From Silvania hatchlandensis (GTDB lineage Bacteria; Pseudomonadota; Gammaproteobacteria; Enterobacterales; Enterobacteriaceae): 64,000 nucleotides of DNA. Positions 54,693 to 63,477 of the stretch are shown here, in pieces; within the stretch, counting starts at the first letter, position 1, and every line of letters starts with the position of its first letter. The stretch is from NCBI RefSeq assembly GCF_025564065.1, contig NZ_JAMGZK010000039.1, positions 1 through 64,000 on the forward strand, in the 5' to 3' direction. The notes under the pieces were generated by a model. It had not been told where the DNA came from, made no database searches, and saw only the letters and a list, made by a program, of their open reading frames with translations. The translations under genes and the position numbers were made by a program.

Positions 54693-56279
54693 ATGAATCA
54701 AAGCGCGCGGAGCAAGGTGCTGAAAATAGCGGGGGTCATCATGGTGGTTTTACTGCCTGTGATGCTTTCGCTATGGTTTGCTCAGCAACGCGCCATCAGC
54801 GAAACCAGCAGCCATCTTCGCTCATTTGCCGAACTCGCCTTAGATAAAACTGAGCTGGTTATTCAGCAGGTTGATTTAGCGCGTAACGACGCCGTAAAAT
54901 ATGCGGGTGATATTTGTACGCCAGCGCATCGACAATATATGTTAAATATTGTTCGCGGCCGTCTGTACATTGCTGATTTAATTTATGCGAAAGACCGCAA
55001 CTTTCTTTGCTCCACGCTAAGTACTCCGCAAAACGCCTACACCATCCCCGTGGCTAATTACACTCGCCCGCCGGATGTCTCCATCTATTATTACCGCGAC
55101 ACGCCGTTCTACGCGGGATATAAAATGACATATATGCAGCAAGGCAATTATGTGGTGGTGGTCAATCCGCTGACTTATAGCGAAGTGATGTCGTCCGATC
55201 ACTCGCTGGCGTGGGGCGTATTTGACACGGTGACCAATACTTTTTTCTCGATCAGCGAACAGGCTAACGAAAATATATTACATAAGCTCGTTGATGATGA
55301 TGAAGCCATCTTCCAGCATGAGGGGCGCTTTTACACGGTGGTGCAGTCACCGAAGCGACCTATCGCCGCAATTGTCTCGACCACCAATAAGCGATTTTAT
55401 GCCGCTCTCTATCATCAGGCGACGTTAACCCTGCCGCTGGGGATGTTATGCAGCATCATCATTTTATTACTGTGGTCGCGAACGCGACGCGAATTTAATT
55501 CGCCAGGGCGCTTATTACATCGCGCGTTAAATAAACGCCAGCTTTGTCTGCACTATCAACCGATTATCGACATTAAATCCAATCAGTGCGTGGGAGCAGA
55601 AGCTCTCTTGCGCTGGCCGGGCTTTAACGGGCCGGTTATGAGCCCGGTGGAATTTATTCCGCTGGCGGAAAAAGAGGGCATGAGCGAGCGCATTACGGAT
55701 TACGTGGTGGAAGAGCTGTTCAGCGACCTCGGCCATTTCCTGGCCTGCAACCCTCATCTCTATATTTCGATTAACCTCTCTGCCACGGACTTCCACTCTT
55801 CACGCCTGATTGCGATGATTACCGACAAGGCCCGGCACTATTCCGTGCGCGCCCAGCAGATCAAAATCGAAGTGACGGAGCGTGGCTTTATCGACGTGCC
55901 GAAAACAACGCCGGTTATTCAGGCGTTTCGTCAGGCGGGCTATGAAGTAGCGATCGACGACTTTGGTACCGGCTATTCAAACCTGCACAACCTCTACTCG
56001 CTGAACGTCGATATCCTGAAAATCGACAAAACCTTTATCGATACGCTGACCACCAACAGCACCAGCCATCTGATCGTCGAGCACATCATTGAAATGGCAC
56101 AAAGCCTGCGCTTAAAAACCATCGCGGAAGGCGTGGAGACGGCAGAGCAGGTGACATGGCTGCATAAACGCGGGGTGCAGTACTGTCAGGGCTGGCACTT
56201 TGCGAAGGCCATGTCGCCGCAGGACTTTATGACCTGGCAGCAACAGCCTGTCGCAGCATCACTGGCGCACAGCCATTAG
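54693..56279 (+). CDS. pdeC: Cyclic-di-GMP phosphodiesterase PdeC
   Basis: Inner-membrane enzyme that hydrolyses c-di-GMP, lowering biofilm matrix production. 528 aa: TM1 ~12-30, periplasmic CSS-type sensor with Cys75 and Cys106 (DIC...FLCST) able to form a regulatory disulfide, TM2 ~240-262, EAL domain ~275-515. EAL motif GAEALLRW, INLSATDFH, EVTERGFID, DDFGTGYSNL and the KIDKTFID/EGVET blocks are all intact, predicting activity. In E. coli DsbA/DsbB oxidation of the Cys pair inhibits the enzyme. Formerly yjcC. Its stop overlaps the convergent soxS stop by 4 nt. Confidence 0.96.
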   Translation: MNQSARSKVLKIAGVIMVVLLPVMLSLWFAQQRAISETSSHLRSFAELALDKTELVIQQVDLARNDAVKYAGDICTPAHRQYMLNIVRGRLYIADLIYAKDRNFLCSTLSTPQNAYTIPVANYTRPPDVSIYYYRDTPFYAGYKMTYMQQGNYVVVVNPLTYSEVMSSDHSLAWGVFDTVTNTFFSISEQANENILHKLVDDDEAIFQHEGRFYTVVQSPKRPIAAIVSTTNKRFYAALYHQATLTLPLGMLCSIIILLLWSRTRREFNSPGRLLHRALNKRQLCLHYQPIIDIKSNQCVGAEALLRWPGFNGPVMSPVEFIPLAEKEGMSERITDYVVEELFSDLGHFLACNPHLYISINLSATDFHSSRLIAMITDKARHYSVRAQQIKIEVTERGFIDVPKTTPVIQAFRQAGYEVAIDDFGTGYSNLHNLYSLNVDILKIDKTFIDTLTTNSTSHLIVEHIIEMAQSLRLKTIAEGVETAEQVTWLHKRGVQYCQGWHFAKAMSPQDFMTWQQQPVAASLAHSH

Positions 56280-56602
56280 TTAAGTTGATGGCGATAATCG
56301 GTGGGAGTGCGATCAAACTCGCGGCGGAAGACGCGCGAAAAGGTCTGCTGCGACACATAGCCCAAATCCATCGCGATATCAAAAATAGGACGTTGCGTAG
56401 TGCGTAACGCCTGCGCCGCCAGTAATAACCTGCGCTGACGAATATACTCGCCCAGCGTCTGGTGCATCACCGCGCGGAACATTCTCTGCAGATACCATTT
56501 CGAATAACCCGATTTTTTAGCCACCACATCGATACTGAGCTGTTGATCGATATGCTCATCCATCCATTCAATAAGTGCGTGAACAATCTGCTGATGTGAC
56601 AT
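56276..56602 (-). CDS. soxS: Superoxide response regulator SoxS
   Basis: AraC/XylS-type activator of the superoxide and drug-resistance regulon, 108 aa consisting only of the two HTH motifs (IDVVAKKSGYSKWYLQRMFR and FDIAMDLGYVSQQTFSRVFRR). It binds soxboxes before sodA, zwf, acrAB, micF and others. Synthesis depends on oxidised SoxR acting at the adjacent promoter. Divergent from soxR, as in E. coli. Confidence 0.98.
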   Translation of the reverse strand: MSHQQIVHALIEWMDEHIDQQLSIDVVAKKSGYSKWYLQRMFRAVMHQTLGEYIRQRRLLLAAQALRTTQRPIFDIAMDLGYVSQQTFSRVFRREFDRTPTDYRHQLN

Positions 56603-56661
56603 AAATCGGCCTCTCTGCGGGTATAGCTGTCGCTGTGGATTCGTGTTTTTATCTGCGGCCG

Positions 56662-56692
56662 AGTATAATTCCTCAAGTTAACTTGAGGTAAA
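56662..56692 (-). promoter_or_regulatory. soxS promoter with SoxR operator
   Basis: The perfect 18-bp palindrome CCTCAAGTTAACTTGAGG (56671-56688) lies between, and partly overlaps, the minus-strand -35 TTTACC (56687-56692) and -10 TATACT (56662-56667). The spacer is 19 bp, the over-long spacing that SoxR distorts to activate soxS. Confidence 0.95.
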
Positions 56693-56700
56693 GAGGTTTT

Positions 56701-57159
56701 ATGGAAAAGAAATTACCGCGGATTAAAGCGCTGCTGACGCCGGGTGAGGTGGCTAAGCGTAGCGGTGTGGCGGTATCGGCACTGCATTTCTATGAAAGCA
56801 AAGGGTTAATTAAGAGTATTCGCAATGCCGGCAATCAGCGGCGCTACACCCGCGAGGTGCTGCGCTACGTGGCGATCATTAAGATTGCCCAGCGGATAGG
56901 GATCCCGCTGGCGACCATTGGCGAGGCGTTTGGCATCCTGCCGGAAGGGCACGCCCTGAGCGCCAAAGAGTGGAAGATGCTGTCATCCCAGTGGCGCGTG
57001 GAGCTGGACCGGCGCATTCATACCCTGGAGGCGCTGCGCGATGAACTGGATACCTGTATTGGCTGCGGATGTTTGTCGCGCAGTGATTGCCCGCTGCGTA
57101 ACCCTGGCGACAGGCTGGGCGAGCAGGGGACCGGCGCGCGGCTGCTGGAAGAGGATTAA
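56701..57159 (+). CDS. soxR: Redox-sensitive regulator SoxR
   Basis: MerR-family sensor of redox-cycling compounds, 152 aa. N-terminal winged HTH ([25 protein letters not shown]), long dimerisation helix, and the [2Fe-2S] ligands Cys119, Cys122, Cys124 and Cys130 in [12 protein letters not shown]. Oxidation of the cluster turns on soxS. The gene starts 12 nt after the operator it occupies, so it is likely autoregulated. Followed by a terminator shared with the converging SraL RNA. Confidence 0.98.
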   Translation: MEKKLPRIKALLTPGEVAKRSGVAVSALHFYESKGLIKSIRNAGNQRRYTREVLRYVAIIKIAQRIGIPLATIGEAFGILPEGHALSAKEWKMLSSQWRVELDRRIHTLEALRDELDTCIGCGCLSRSDCPLRNPGDRLGEQGTGARLLEED

Positions 57160-57172
57160 TTCCTGCAACGCA

Positions 57173-57316
57173 TAAAAAACTAAAGCGCCACAACAGAGCG
57201 CTTTAGTTTATTCCCGGTCTTTGTCTTTCTCTCTATCCCGCTGGTTCACAGGAGGGTTTCCCCCGACATCAACACCCCTCAGTCGAGCAATTTTTGGAGG
57301 TTCCGGTTTGTGCTGA
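57173..57316 (-). ncRNA. sraL: Small RNA SraL (RyjA)
   Basis: By position after soxR and by sequence (CCGGAACCTCCAAAAATTGC, then a GGGGGAAACCC hairpin region) this is the enterobacterial sRNA SraL. On the minus strand a sigma-S-like -10 element CCTAGAATTAA lies at 57321-57331, giving a start near 57316. The RNA ends at a strong terminator, GCGCTTTAGT preceded by its complement ACTAAAGCGC (57179-57207), then six T, for a length of ~144 nt. In Salmonella SraL is sigma-S dependent and pairs with tig and rho mRNAs. Ends are predicted, not mapped. Confidence 0.7.
57179..57207. terminator. Bidirectional terminator soxR / SraL
   Basis: Perfect 10-bp stem ACTAAAGCGC / GCGCTTTAGT with a 9-nt loop; T-rich tails in both directions. 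Confidence 0.88.
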
Positions 57317-57438
57317 CAATTTAATTCTAGGCCGGGACCGCAGGTTTACCAGCTTTCAAGGGCAAAAACCTGGCAAAATTTTTTCGCCATGTTGTGCAGT
57401 TTTCTATAGTTAGTGAGTCAGCCTAACTGGAGATCACC

Positions 57439-58110
57439 ATGATTACGGTCCACCACCTCAATCAGTCCCGATCTCAGCGCGTGCTCTGGGCGCTGGAAGA
57501 ACTCGCTTTGCCTTATCAGATTGTCCGCTATCAGCGTGAGAAAAACATGATGGCGCCGGATGCGCTGCGTAAAGTCCATCCGCTGGGCAAATCTCCGGTG
57601 CTGGAGGACAACGGTCTGATCCTCGCGGAGTCGGGCGCGATTCTCGAATATCTGCAGGAAACCTACGATTCTGAATCACGGCTCAAGCCGCAGGAGCCCG
57701 AGCTTAAGCTGAACTACCGCTTCTGGCTGCATTACGCAGAAGGATCGCTGATGCCGCTGCTGCTGATGAAGCTGGTTTTCGCAAGCCTGGGCAAGCCGCC
57801 GATCCCTTTTGGTCTGCGATCGCTGGGCAAAGTATTGGGTCAGGGGGTACAAAAAGCGTATCTCAATCGTCAGCTGGAAACTCACGCCCGCTATCTTGAG
57901 TCCTGGCTGACGGATCATAGCTGGTTTGCCGGGGATCGCCTCAGCATGGCCGATATCCAGATGAGCTATCCGGTGATGGCGTTGCTGTCCCGAGGCGGGA
58001 TCAGCGATCTCCCACATCTGCAGGCATGGCAGAAAAAGGTCGATATGCGTCCGGCCTGGCAGCGGGCGATCCAGCAAGGCGGTCCGTTGGAGATCCCCGG
58101 CGAGCCCTGA
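57439..58110 (+). CDS. Glutathione S-transferase family protein
   Basis: Cytoplasmic 223-aa protein with the GST layout: thioredoxin-like N-terminal domain (VHHLNQSRSQRVLWALEELALPY, cis-Pro in KSPVLEDNG, and the ESGAILEYL glutathione contact) and a helical C-terminal domain with DRLSMADIQMSYPV. A Ser in NQSRSQR probably takes the catalytic role. Salmonella has a related putative GST at the same place between soxR and ghxP, whereas E. coli K-12 lacks it. Likely monocistronic; an ACTGGAGATC ribosome site is present. Substrate unknown; a link to oxidative stress is suggested only by neighbours. Confidence 0.88.
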   Translation: MITVHHLNQSRSQRVLWALEELALPYQIVRYQREKNMMAPDALRKVHPLGKSPVLEDNGLILAESGAILEYLQETYDSESRLKPQEPELKLNYRFWLHYAEGSLMPLLLMKLVFASLGKPPIPFGLRSLGKVLGQGVQKAYLNRQLETHARYLESWLTDHSWFAGDRLSMADIQMSYPVMALLSRGGISDLPHLQAWQKKVDMRPAWQRAIQQGGPLEIPGEP

Positions 58111-58133
58111 AAATGTTATCAAATTGCGCATTG

Positions 58134-58149
58134 ACGATAACGTTTGCGC
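58134..58149. promoter_or_regulatory. PurR-like box 1 before ghxP
   Basis: ACGATAACGTTTGCGC matches the PurR consensus ACGCAAACGTTTGCGT at 13 of 16 positions. It lies 24 nt after the GST gene and 260 nt before ghxP. Confidence 0.6.
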
Positions 58150-58277
58150 ATCCTCTGTCTACTTCTTCGCCGTCCCGATCAAATTTTAGGGGAAAACGAC
58201 AAAGTTAAGTTGAAAATGCCCGTGTTCAGGACGGATAATCGTTTGCTTTTATTTCACCACCCGATTTGTAAGCGCGA

Positions 58278-58293
58278 AGCTAAACGTTTGCTT
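58278..58293. promoter_or_regulatory. PurR-like box 2 before ghxP
   Basis: AGCTAAACGTTTGCTT matches the PurR consensus at 12 of 16 positions, 116 nt before ghxP. A third weaker copy (…ATCGTTTGCTT) is centred near 58240. Confidence 0.55.
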
Positions 58294-58408
58294 TTTTATG
58301 ACGCCCCCTGGTGGTCATAAATTTCGCACAAGGATATGACGTTTCGCTGGCCGTGGATTGTCCATCACGCTTACAAACGACGATTATCATTTTCAGGGGA
58401 TGTTTTCT

Positions 58409-59758
58409 ATGTCTACGCCTTCTGCGCGTACCGGCGGTTCACTTGACGCCTTCTTTAAAATTTCAGCGCGCGGCAGCACCGCGCGTCAGGAAGTGGTTGC
58501 CGGTCTGACGACCTTCCTGGCCATGGTTTACTCCGTGATCGTGGTGCCAGGCATGCTCGGCAAAGCCGGTTTCCCGCCGGCAGCGGTCTTTGTTGCCACC
58601 TGTCTGGTTGCCGGCGTCGGCTCCATCGTGATGGGTCTGTGGGCCAACCTGCCGCTGGCCATCGGCTGCGCCATCTCTCTGACCGCGTTTACTGCGTTCA
58701 GCCTGGTGCTGGGCCAACATATCAGCGTGCCGGTCGCGCTGGGTGCGGTATTCCTGATGGGTGTGCTCTTTACCATCATCTCTGCCACCGGCATTCGTAG
58801 CTGGATCCTGCGCAACCTGCCGCAGGGCGTGGCACACGGCACCGGCATCGGTATCGGCCTGTTCCTGCTGCTGATTGCGGCGAACGGCGTAGGTCTGGTC
58901 ATTAAAAACCCGCTGGACGGGCTGCCGGTTGCGCTGGGCCATTTCGCCAGCTTCCCGGTGATCATGTCCCTGATTGGCCTGGCGGTGATCATCGGTCTGG
59001 AAAAACTGAAAGTGCCGGGCGGGATCCTGCTGACGATTGTTGGCGTCTCCATCGTCGGCCTGATTTTCGATCCGAGCGTGCATTTCTCTGGTGTCTTCGC
59101 GATGCCATCCCTGAGCGATGAAAACGGTAACTCGCTGATCGGTAGCCTGGATATCATGGGCGCGCTTAACCCGGTGATCCTGCCAAGCGTGCTGGCGCTG
59201 GTGATGACGGCGGTCTTCGACGCTACCGGCACCATCCGTGCAGTCGCGGGTCAGGCTAACCTGCTGGATAAAGACGGTCAGATTATTGATGGCGGCAAAG
59301 CGCTGACCACCGACTCCCTGAGCAGCGTATTCTCAGGCCTGGTGGGCGCAGCCCCGGCGGCGGTGTATATCGAATCCGCAGCAGGTACCGCGGCAGGCGG
59401 CAAAACCGGCCTGACGGCGATCACCGTTGGCGTGTTGTTCCTGTTGATCCTGTTCCTCTCGCCGCTCTCTTACCTGGTTCCGGCCTACGCAACGGCCCCT
59501 GCGCTGATGTACGTTGGCCTGCTGATGCTGAGCAACGTAGCGAAAATCGATTTTGCCGATTTCGTTGACGCGATGGCGGGGCTGATCACCGCCGTGTTTA
59601 TCGTGCTGACCTGTAACATTGTTACCGGCATCATGATTGGCTTTGCTTCGCTGGTGATTGGTCGTCTGGTCTCGGGCGAATGGCGCAAGCTGAACCTTGG
59701 CACCGTGATTATCGCTATCGCACTGGTGGCGTTCTATGCGGGTGGCTGGGCAATCTAA
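58409..59758 (+). CDS. ghxP: Guanine/hypoxanthine permease GhxP
   Basis: Inner-membrane proton symporter of the AzgA-type NCS2 family for guanine and hypoxanthine. The start at 58409 ([16 protein letters not shown]) follows AGGGGATG and gives 449 aa, as E. coli GhxP (YjcD). About 13 membrane segments; signature regions [44 protein letters not shown] and [15 protein letters not shown]. Upstream PurR-like boxes fit repression when purines are plentiful. Followed by its own terminator. Confidence 0.95.
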   Translation: MSTPSARTGGSLDAFFKISARGSTARQEVVAGLTTFLAMVYSVIVVPGMLGKAGFPPAAVFVATCLVAGVGSIVMGLWANLPLAIGCAISLTAFTAFSLVLGQHISVPVALGAVFLMGVLFTIISATGIRSWILRNLPQGVAHGTGIGIGLFLLLIAANGVGLVIKNPLDGLPVALGHFASFPVIMSLIGLAVIIGLEKLKVPGGILLTIVGVSIVGLIFDPSVHFSGVFAMPSLSDENGNSLIGSLDIMGALNPVILPSVLALVMTAVFDATGTIRAVAGQANLLDKDGQIIDGGKALTTDSLSSVFSGLVGAAPAAVYIESAAGTAAGGKTGLTAITVGVLFLLILFLSPLSYLVPAYATAPALMYVGLLMLSNVAKIDFADFVDAMAGLITAVFIVLTCNIVTGIMIGFASLVIGRLVSGEWRKLNLGTVIIAIALVAFYAGGWAI

Positions 59759-59776
59759 GCTGTCAACTGCTTAAAA

Positions 59777-59802
59777 AGACGGGTGGCTCAGGCCGCCCGT
59801 TT
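59777..59802 (+). terminator. ghxP terminator
   Basis: Stem ACGGGTGGC / GCCGCCCGT (one G-U pair), TCA-type loop, A-run before and TTTTCATTTTC after. Confidence 0.8.
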
Positions 59803-59909
59803 TCATTTTCGGAACACATCTCGTTGCCTTATGCGTTACTCTGGGGACGATACACTGTGGCAAGATGCCAATGAGTTAAACGTACAGAAATCTCGCAAAC
59901 AGGGAACGC

Positions 59910-61556
59910 ATGGAAATCTTCTTCACAATACTTATCATGACCCTTTTGGTCTCCCTTTCCGGGGTAGTCACCCGCGTACTGCCCTTCCAGTTACCGCTGC
60001 CGCTAATGCAGATAGCCATCGGTGCTCTGCTGGCGTGGCCCACGTTCGGATTGCATGTCGAGTTTGATCCTGAACTGTTTCTGGTGCTGTTTATCCCCCC
60101 CTTGCTGTTCGCCGACGGCTGGAAAACGCCCACCCGCGAATTTCTTGAACATGGCCGGGAGATCTTCGGTCTGGCGCTGGCGCTGGTCGTCGTCACTGTG
60201 GTGGGGATTGGCTTTCTCATCTACTGGGTGGTGCCGGGTATCCCGCTGATCCCGGCGTTTGCGCTGGCGGCGGTACTGTCGCCGACCGATGCCGTGGCGC
60301 TGTCCGGTATCGTCGGTGAAGGGCGCATACCGAAAAAAATCATGGGTATCCTGCAGGGCGAGGCGCTGATGAACGACGCCTCCGGCCTGGTCGCACTGAA
60401 ATTTGCCGTTGCCGTGGCGATGGGCACCATGGTCTTCACCATCGGCGGCGCGACCGTTGAATTCTTTAAAGTGGCGATTGGCGGCATTATTGCCGGGTTT
60501 GTGGTGAGCTGGCTGTACGGCCGCTCGCTGCGTTTCCTCAGCCGCTGGGGCGGTGACGAACCCGCCACGCAAATCCTGCTGCTGTTCTTGCTGCCGTTCG
60601 CCTCGTACCTGATTGCGGAACACCTTGGCGTATCGGGCATTCTGGCGGCGGTGGCGGCGGGGATGACCATCACCCGTTCCGGGGTGATGCGCTCTGCGCC
60701 GCTGGCGATGCGTCTGCGCGCCAACAGTACCTGGGCAATGCTGGAGTTTGTCTTTAACGGCATGGTATTCCTGCTGTTGGGCCTGCAGCTGCCGGGCATT
60801 CTTGAGTCGTCGCTGGTGGCGGCAGAGGCTGACCCGAACGTCGAAACCTGGATGCTGTTCACCGATATCGTGCTGATTTACGCCGCGCTGATGCTGGTAC
60901 GTTTTGGCTGGCTGTGGACGATGAAAAACTTCAGCATGCGTTTCCTGAAAAAGAAACCGATGGAATTTGGCTCCTGGTCCACCCGTGAACTGCTGATTTC
61001 CACCTTTGCCGGGGTGCGTGGGGCCATCACGCTGGCCGGTGTGCTCTCCATTCCGCTGCTGCTGCCTACCGGTGACGTCTTCCCGGCCCGCTATGAGCTG
61101 GTGTTCCTTGCCGCCGGGGTAATCCTCTTCTCACTGTTTGTCGGCGTGGTGATGCTGCCGATCCTGCTGCAACACATGGAGGTGGGCGATCACGTTCAGC
61201 AGCATAAAGAGGCGCGGATTGCCCGGGCGGCAACGGCTGAAGTGGCAATCGTCGCTATCCAGAAGATGGAGGAGCGTCTGGCCGCTGATACCGAAGAAAA
61301 CATCGATACCCAGCTGCTGAAAGAGGTGAGTTCCCGGGTTATTGGTAACCTGCGCCGCCGCGCGGATGGTCGCAACGACGCGGAGAGCTCGCTGCTGGAA
61401 GAGAATCTCGAACGCCGCTTCCGCCTGGCCGCGCTGCGCTCTGAGCGCGCAGAGCTGTACCACCTGCGCGCCACCCGGGAGATCAGCAACGAGACGCTGC
61501 AGAAACTCCTGCACGATCTCGATTTGATGGAAGCGTTGTTGATTGAGAAGCAGTAG
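59910..61556 (+). CDS. yjcE: Na+/H+ antiporter YjcE (CPA1 family)
   Basis: Inner-membrane cation/proton antiporter of the NhaP/CPA1 family, 548 aa. Twelve or so membrane segments fill residues 1-410, with the ion-binding core ALSPTDAVALSGIVGEGRIP and GEALMNDASGLVALKFAVA. A cytoplasmic helical tail of ~130 residues (QQHKEARIARAATAEVAIVAIQ onward) may be regulatory. The ATG at 59910 follows CAGGGAACGC. In E. coli it has not been given a firm physiological role. A 525-bp non-coding stretch with repeats follows. Confidence 0.93.
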   Translation: MEIFFTILIMTLLVSLSGVVTRVLPFQLPLPLMQIAIGALLAWPTFGLHVEFDPELFLVLFIPPLLFADGWKTPTREFLEHGREIFGLALALVVVTVVGIGFLIYWVVPGIPLIPAFALAAVLSPTDAVALSGIVGEGRIPKKIMGILQGEALMNDASGLVALKFAVAVAMGTMVFTIGGATVEFFKVAIGGIIAGFVVSWLYGRSLRFLSRWGGDEPATQILLLFLLPFASYLIAEHLGVSGILAAVAAGMTITRSGVMRSAPLAMRLRANSTWAMLEFVFNGMVFLLLGLQLPGILESSLVAAEADPNVETWMLFTDIVLIYAALMLVRFGWLWTMKNFSMRFLKKKPMEFGSWSTRELLISTFAGVRGAITLAGVLSIPLLLPTGDVFPARYELVFLAAGVILFSLFVGVVMLPILLQHMEVGDHVQQHKEARIARAATAEVAIVAIQKMEERLAADTEENIDTQLLKEVSSRVIGNLRRRADGRNDAESSLLEENLERRFRLAALRSERAELYHLRATREISNETLQKLLHDLDLMEALLIEKQ

Positions 61557-61568
61557 TGCGGCCTGACG

Positions 61569-61668
61569 CCCTCACCCCGGACTGTACACCCGCGGGGTTG
61601 AGGGATCCCCACAAAATAATTGGCACGGTCTGCTCCCTCTCCATTCAGGGAGAGGGCTGGGGTGAGGG
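61569..61668. repeat. C-rich palindromic repeat, full form
   Basis: Outer arms CCCTCACCCC (61569-61578) and GGGGTGAGGG (61659-61668) enclose an inner hairpin CCCTCTCC / GGAGAGGG (61635-61656). Same family as the elements at 26292 and 33129. Lies directly after yjcE. Confidence 0.75.
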
Positions 61669-61745
61669 GGAGCATGCGGCTCCGGTGGTGGTTCCGTTCA
61701 CTTTAAGTGTTGTGCTTCTCTGTCAGTCGCGTCACCCGTGAACGT

Positions 61746-61934
61746 GCCAGGGCGGCTCAATCGCCACCGCCCTGGCTACCCGGGCTCCCGGCAAGAAAAT
61801 CGCCGCTTCGCGGTACCCTCAGCTTATTCCTTTCGGCTTCGGGTCGGGCGCGATCCTACATCCATGTAGGTCACGCCCTCTCGGCGCATCCCTGCGCCTT
61901 GCCCCGGCCTACAGGAAGCGCTTCGGCGATTTTC
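61746..61934. repeat. Multi-hairpin non-coding element
   Basis: GC-rich stretch with at least four ordered structures: perfect 10-bp stem GCCAGGGCGG / CCGCCCTGGC (61746-61776); an 11-bp closing inverted repeat GAAAATCGCCG / CGGCGATTTTC (61795-61805 and 61924-61934); inside it CCTACAT / ATGTAGG (61855-61870) and GGCGCA / TGCGCC (61883-61898). An 80-codon frame crosses it (61707-61949) but looks non-natural. No transposase or tRNA. It may be a dispersed repeat or a structured RNA; the rest of 61557-62081 holds the C-rich repeat and a terminator. Confidence 0.55.
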
Positions 61935-62048
61935 AGCCGGACAAGGTAGTCGCTGTAAGTCTCTTATTATCCTGCAATTATTCCATTGCTTTAAGGATAA
62001 GAAAATTACTGGGGATTCCTGAGCCCGCGAGGAGAGAGAGAAGACATC

Positions 62049-62080
62049 AAAAACGGTAACCCGGTGGTTACCGTTTTGCT
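62049..62080 (-). terminator. Terminator of the LysR gene
   Basis: Perfect 10-bp stem AACGGTAACC / GGTTACCGTT with a CGGT loop; read leftward it ends in five T. Confidence 0.85.
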
Positions 62081-62081
62081 T

Positions 62082-62966
62082 TTACCTTGAAACCCAAAAC
62101 CCCTCACAGCACTTGAGCCACGCCTGGGCGCTGTGCGACAGATAGACCCCCTCCCGCCAGATCATCCCCAGCTGCCAGTGCAGATCGCTCTGCAGCGGGA
62201 TCCAGCGCAGCGTGTTTTTATCCAGCCGCTCGCAGATGGGCTGTGGCAATATCGCAATCCCTACCCCTGCCTGCACCATTGCCGCCAGAAAGTCCCACTG
62301 CCCACTGCGCACTGCGATGCGCGGTTTGACGCCGTGCTGGCTGAAGAGCTGCATCAGCTGGCGGCTGAGGGCAAAATCTTCGTTGTAGATCAGTAACGGG
62401 TGCTCGGCCAGCAGCTCAGGATTGATAGTGTCGAGCGACAACCAGTTGCCGGAGCGCGGTACCAGCACGCACAGGGGATGGCTGAACAGCGGCAGTGCCG
62501 TCAGACCGCTGTCCTCCTCCACCGGGAGGGCGGTCATCGCCAGATCCAGCTCGCCGTTGATCACCGCCTGCTGGACGGTTAAGCCGCCAAATTCAGAAAT
62601 TTTTAGCTCCACGCCGGGATAGCGCTGGCGAAACAGGCCGATGGGTCCGGCCATCATCATCCCCACCATCGGCGGGATCCCGAGGCGCAGTATCCCCTTG
62701 TTGAGGTGGTTGATGTCGCCAAGCTCGGCCTCCAGCTGGCGAAACTCCGCGAGGATCGCCAGCCCGCGCTCAAACACCACCCGGCCGGTGTCGGTTAACA
62801 GCAGCTTGCGTCCGTCGCGGATCAGCAGGGTGCAGTTGAGCTCATCTTCGAGGTTTTTCAGCATCTTGCTGATGGTGGGTTGGGTGACAAATAGCTTCTC
62901 CGCTGCGCGGGTAAAACTCTGCTGACGAAACACTTCGACAAAGTAACGCAGCGTTCTTATGTCCAT
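62082..62966 (-). CDS. LysR-family regulator (probable cid operon regulator)
   Basis: Transcription factor of 294 aa. N-terminal winged HTH (IRTLRYFVEVFRQQSFTRAAEKLFVTQPTISKMLKNLEDELN), then the periplasmic-binding-protein-like effector domain (LRLGIPPMVGMMMAGPIGLF ... DLAMTALPVEEDSGL ... GVGIAILPQPICERL). It is divergent from cidA/cidB-type genes, 100 bp apart, the usual arrangement of a LysR regulator and its target, so it probably acts as CidR. The effector is unknown; in Gram-positive cid systems the LysR protein responds to acetate. Confidence 0.88.
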   Translation of the reverse strand: MDIRTLRYFVEVFRQQSFTRAAEKLFVTQPTISKMLKNLEDELNCTLLIRDGRKLLLTDTGRVVFERGLAILAEFRQLEAELGDINHLNKGILRLGIPPMVGMMMAGPIGLFRQRYPGVELKISEFGGLTVQQAVINGELDLAMTALPVEEDSGLTALPLFSHPLCVLVPRSGNWLSLDTINPELLAEHPLLIYNEDFALSRQLMQLFSQHGVKPRIAVRSGQWDFLAAMVQAGVGIAILPQPICERLDKNTLRWIPLQSDLHWQLGMIWREGVYLSHSAQAWLKCCEGFWVSR

Positions 62967-63066
62967 GATTATTCCTCGAAACTATACCTTTGATGATTTT
63001 AATTCATTTCTGTCAGCTACGTGCGCTCACTATACTGGCGCCTCGTCTCATTTTAAGGAATTCACC

Positions 63067-63477
63067 ATGACCGTGGCGTCAGTTCGCGTTACGCCTGCCG
63101 TTGTGCAACGACTCCAGGTACCGGTTCAGGTACTGCTGTACGCGGCTCTTTTCGTCTTTGCTGAATACCTTGTCGACTGGCTGCATCTCCCGCTCCCGGC
63201 CAATCTGGTGGGGATGGTGCTGATGTTCAGCCTGATCCTGTGCCGTATTATCCCCCTGCGCTGGGTGCGGGCCGGTTCCCGCTGGCTGCTGGCCGAAATG
63301 CTGCTGTTTTTTGTCCCGGCGGTGGTGGCGGTGGTGAATTATGCCCAGCTGTTGCTGGTGGATGGCTGGCGCATCTTCGCGGTGATCGCCCTGAGCACCC
63401 TGATGGTGCTGGGCTCTACCGCGTGGGTGGTGGATAAAGTCTACCGCTTTGAAATCCGCAGACAGAAGCATGACTAA
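63067..63477 (+). CDS. CidA/LrgA family holin-like protein
   Basis: Inner-membrane protein of 136 aa with four hydrophobic segments, of the CidA/LrgA family. Family marks: LHLPLPANLVGMVLMFSLIL and WLLAEMLLFFVPAVVAVVNY. The start at 63067 (MTVASVRVTPAVVQRL) follows TAAGGAATT. Overlaps the next gene by 8 nt, indicating coupling. CidA-like proteins have been compared with phage holins and linked to cell lysis or to export of small by-products; the role in enterobacteria is not settled. Confidence 0.85.
   Translation: MTVASVRVTPAVVQRLQVPVQVLLYAALFVFAEYLVDWLHLPLPANLVGMVLMFSLILCRIIPLRWVRAGSRWLLAEMLLFFVPAVVAVVNYAQLLLVDGWRIFAVIALSTLMVLGSTAWVVDKVYRFEIRRQKHD

Noticed and set aside
61707-61949. 80-codon frame through the multi-hairpin element
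   Set aside because: Composition follows the repeated palindromes, no ribosome site, no recognised domain; the DNA is better explained as a structured repeat.
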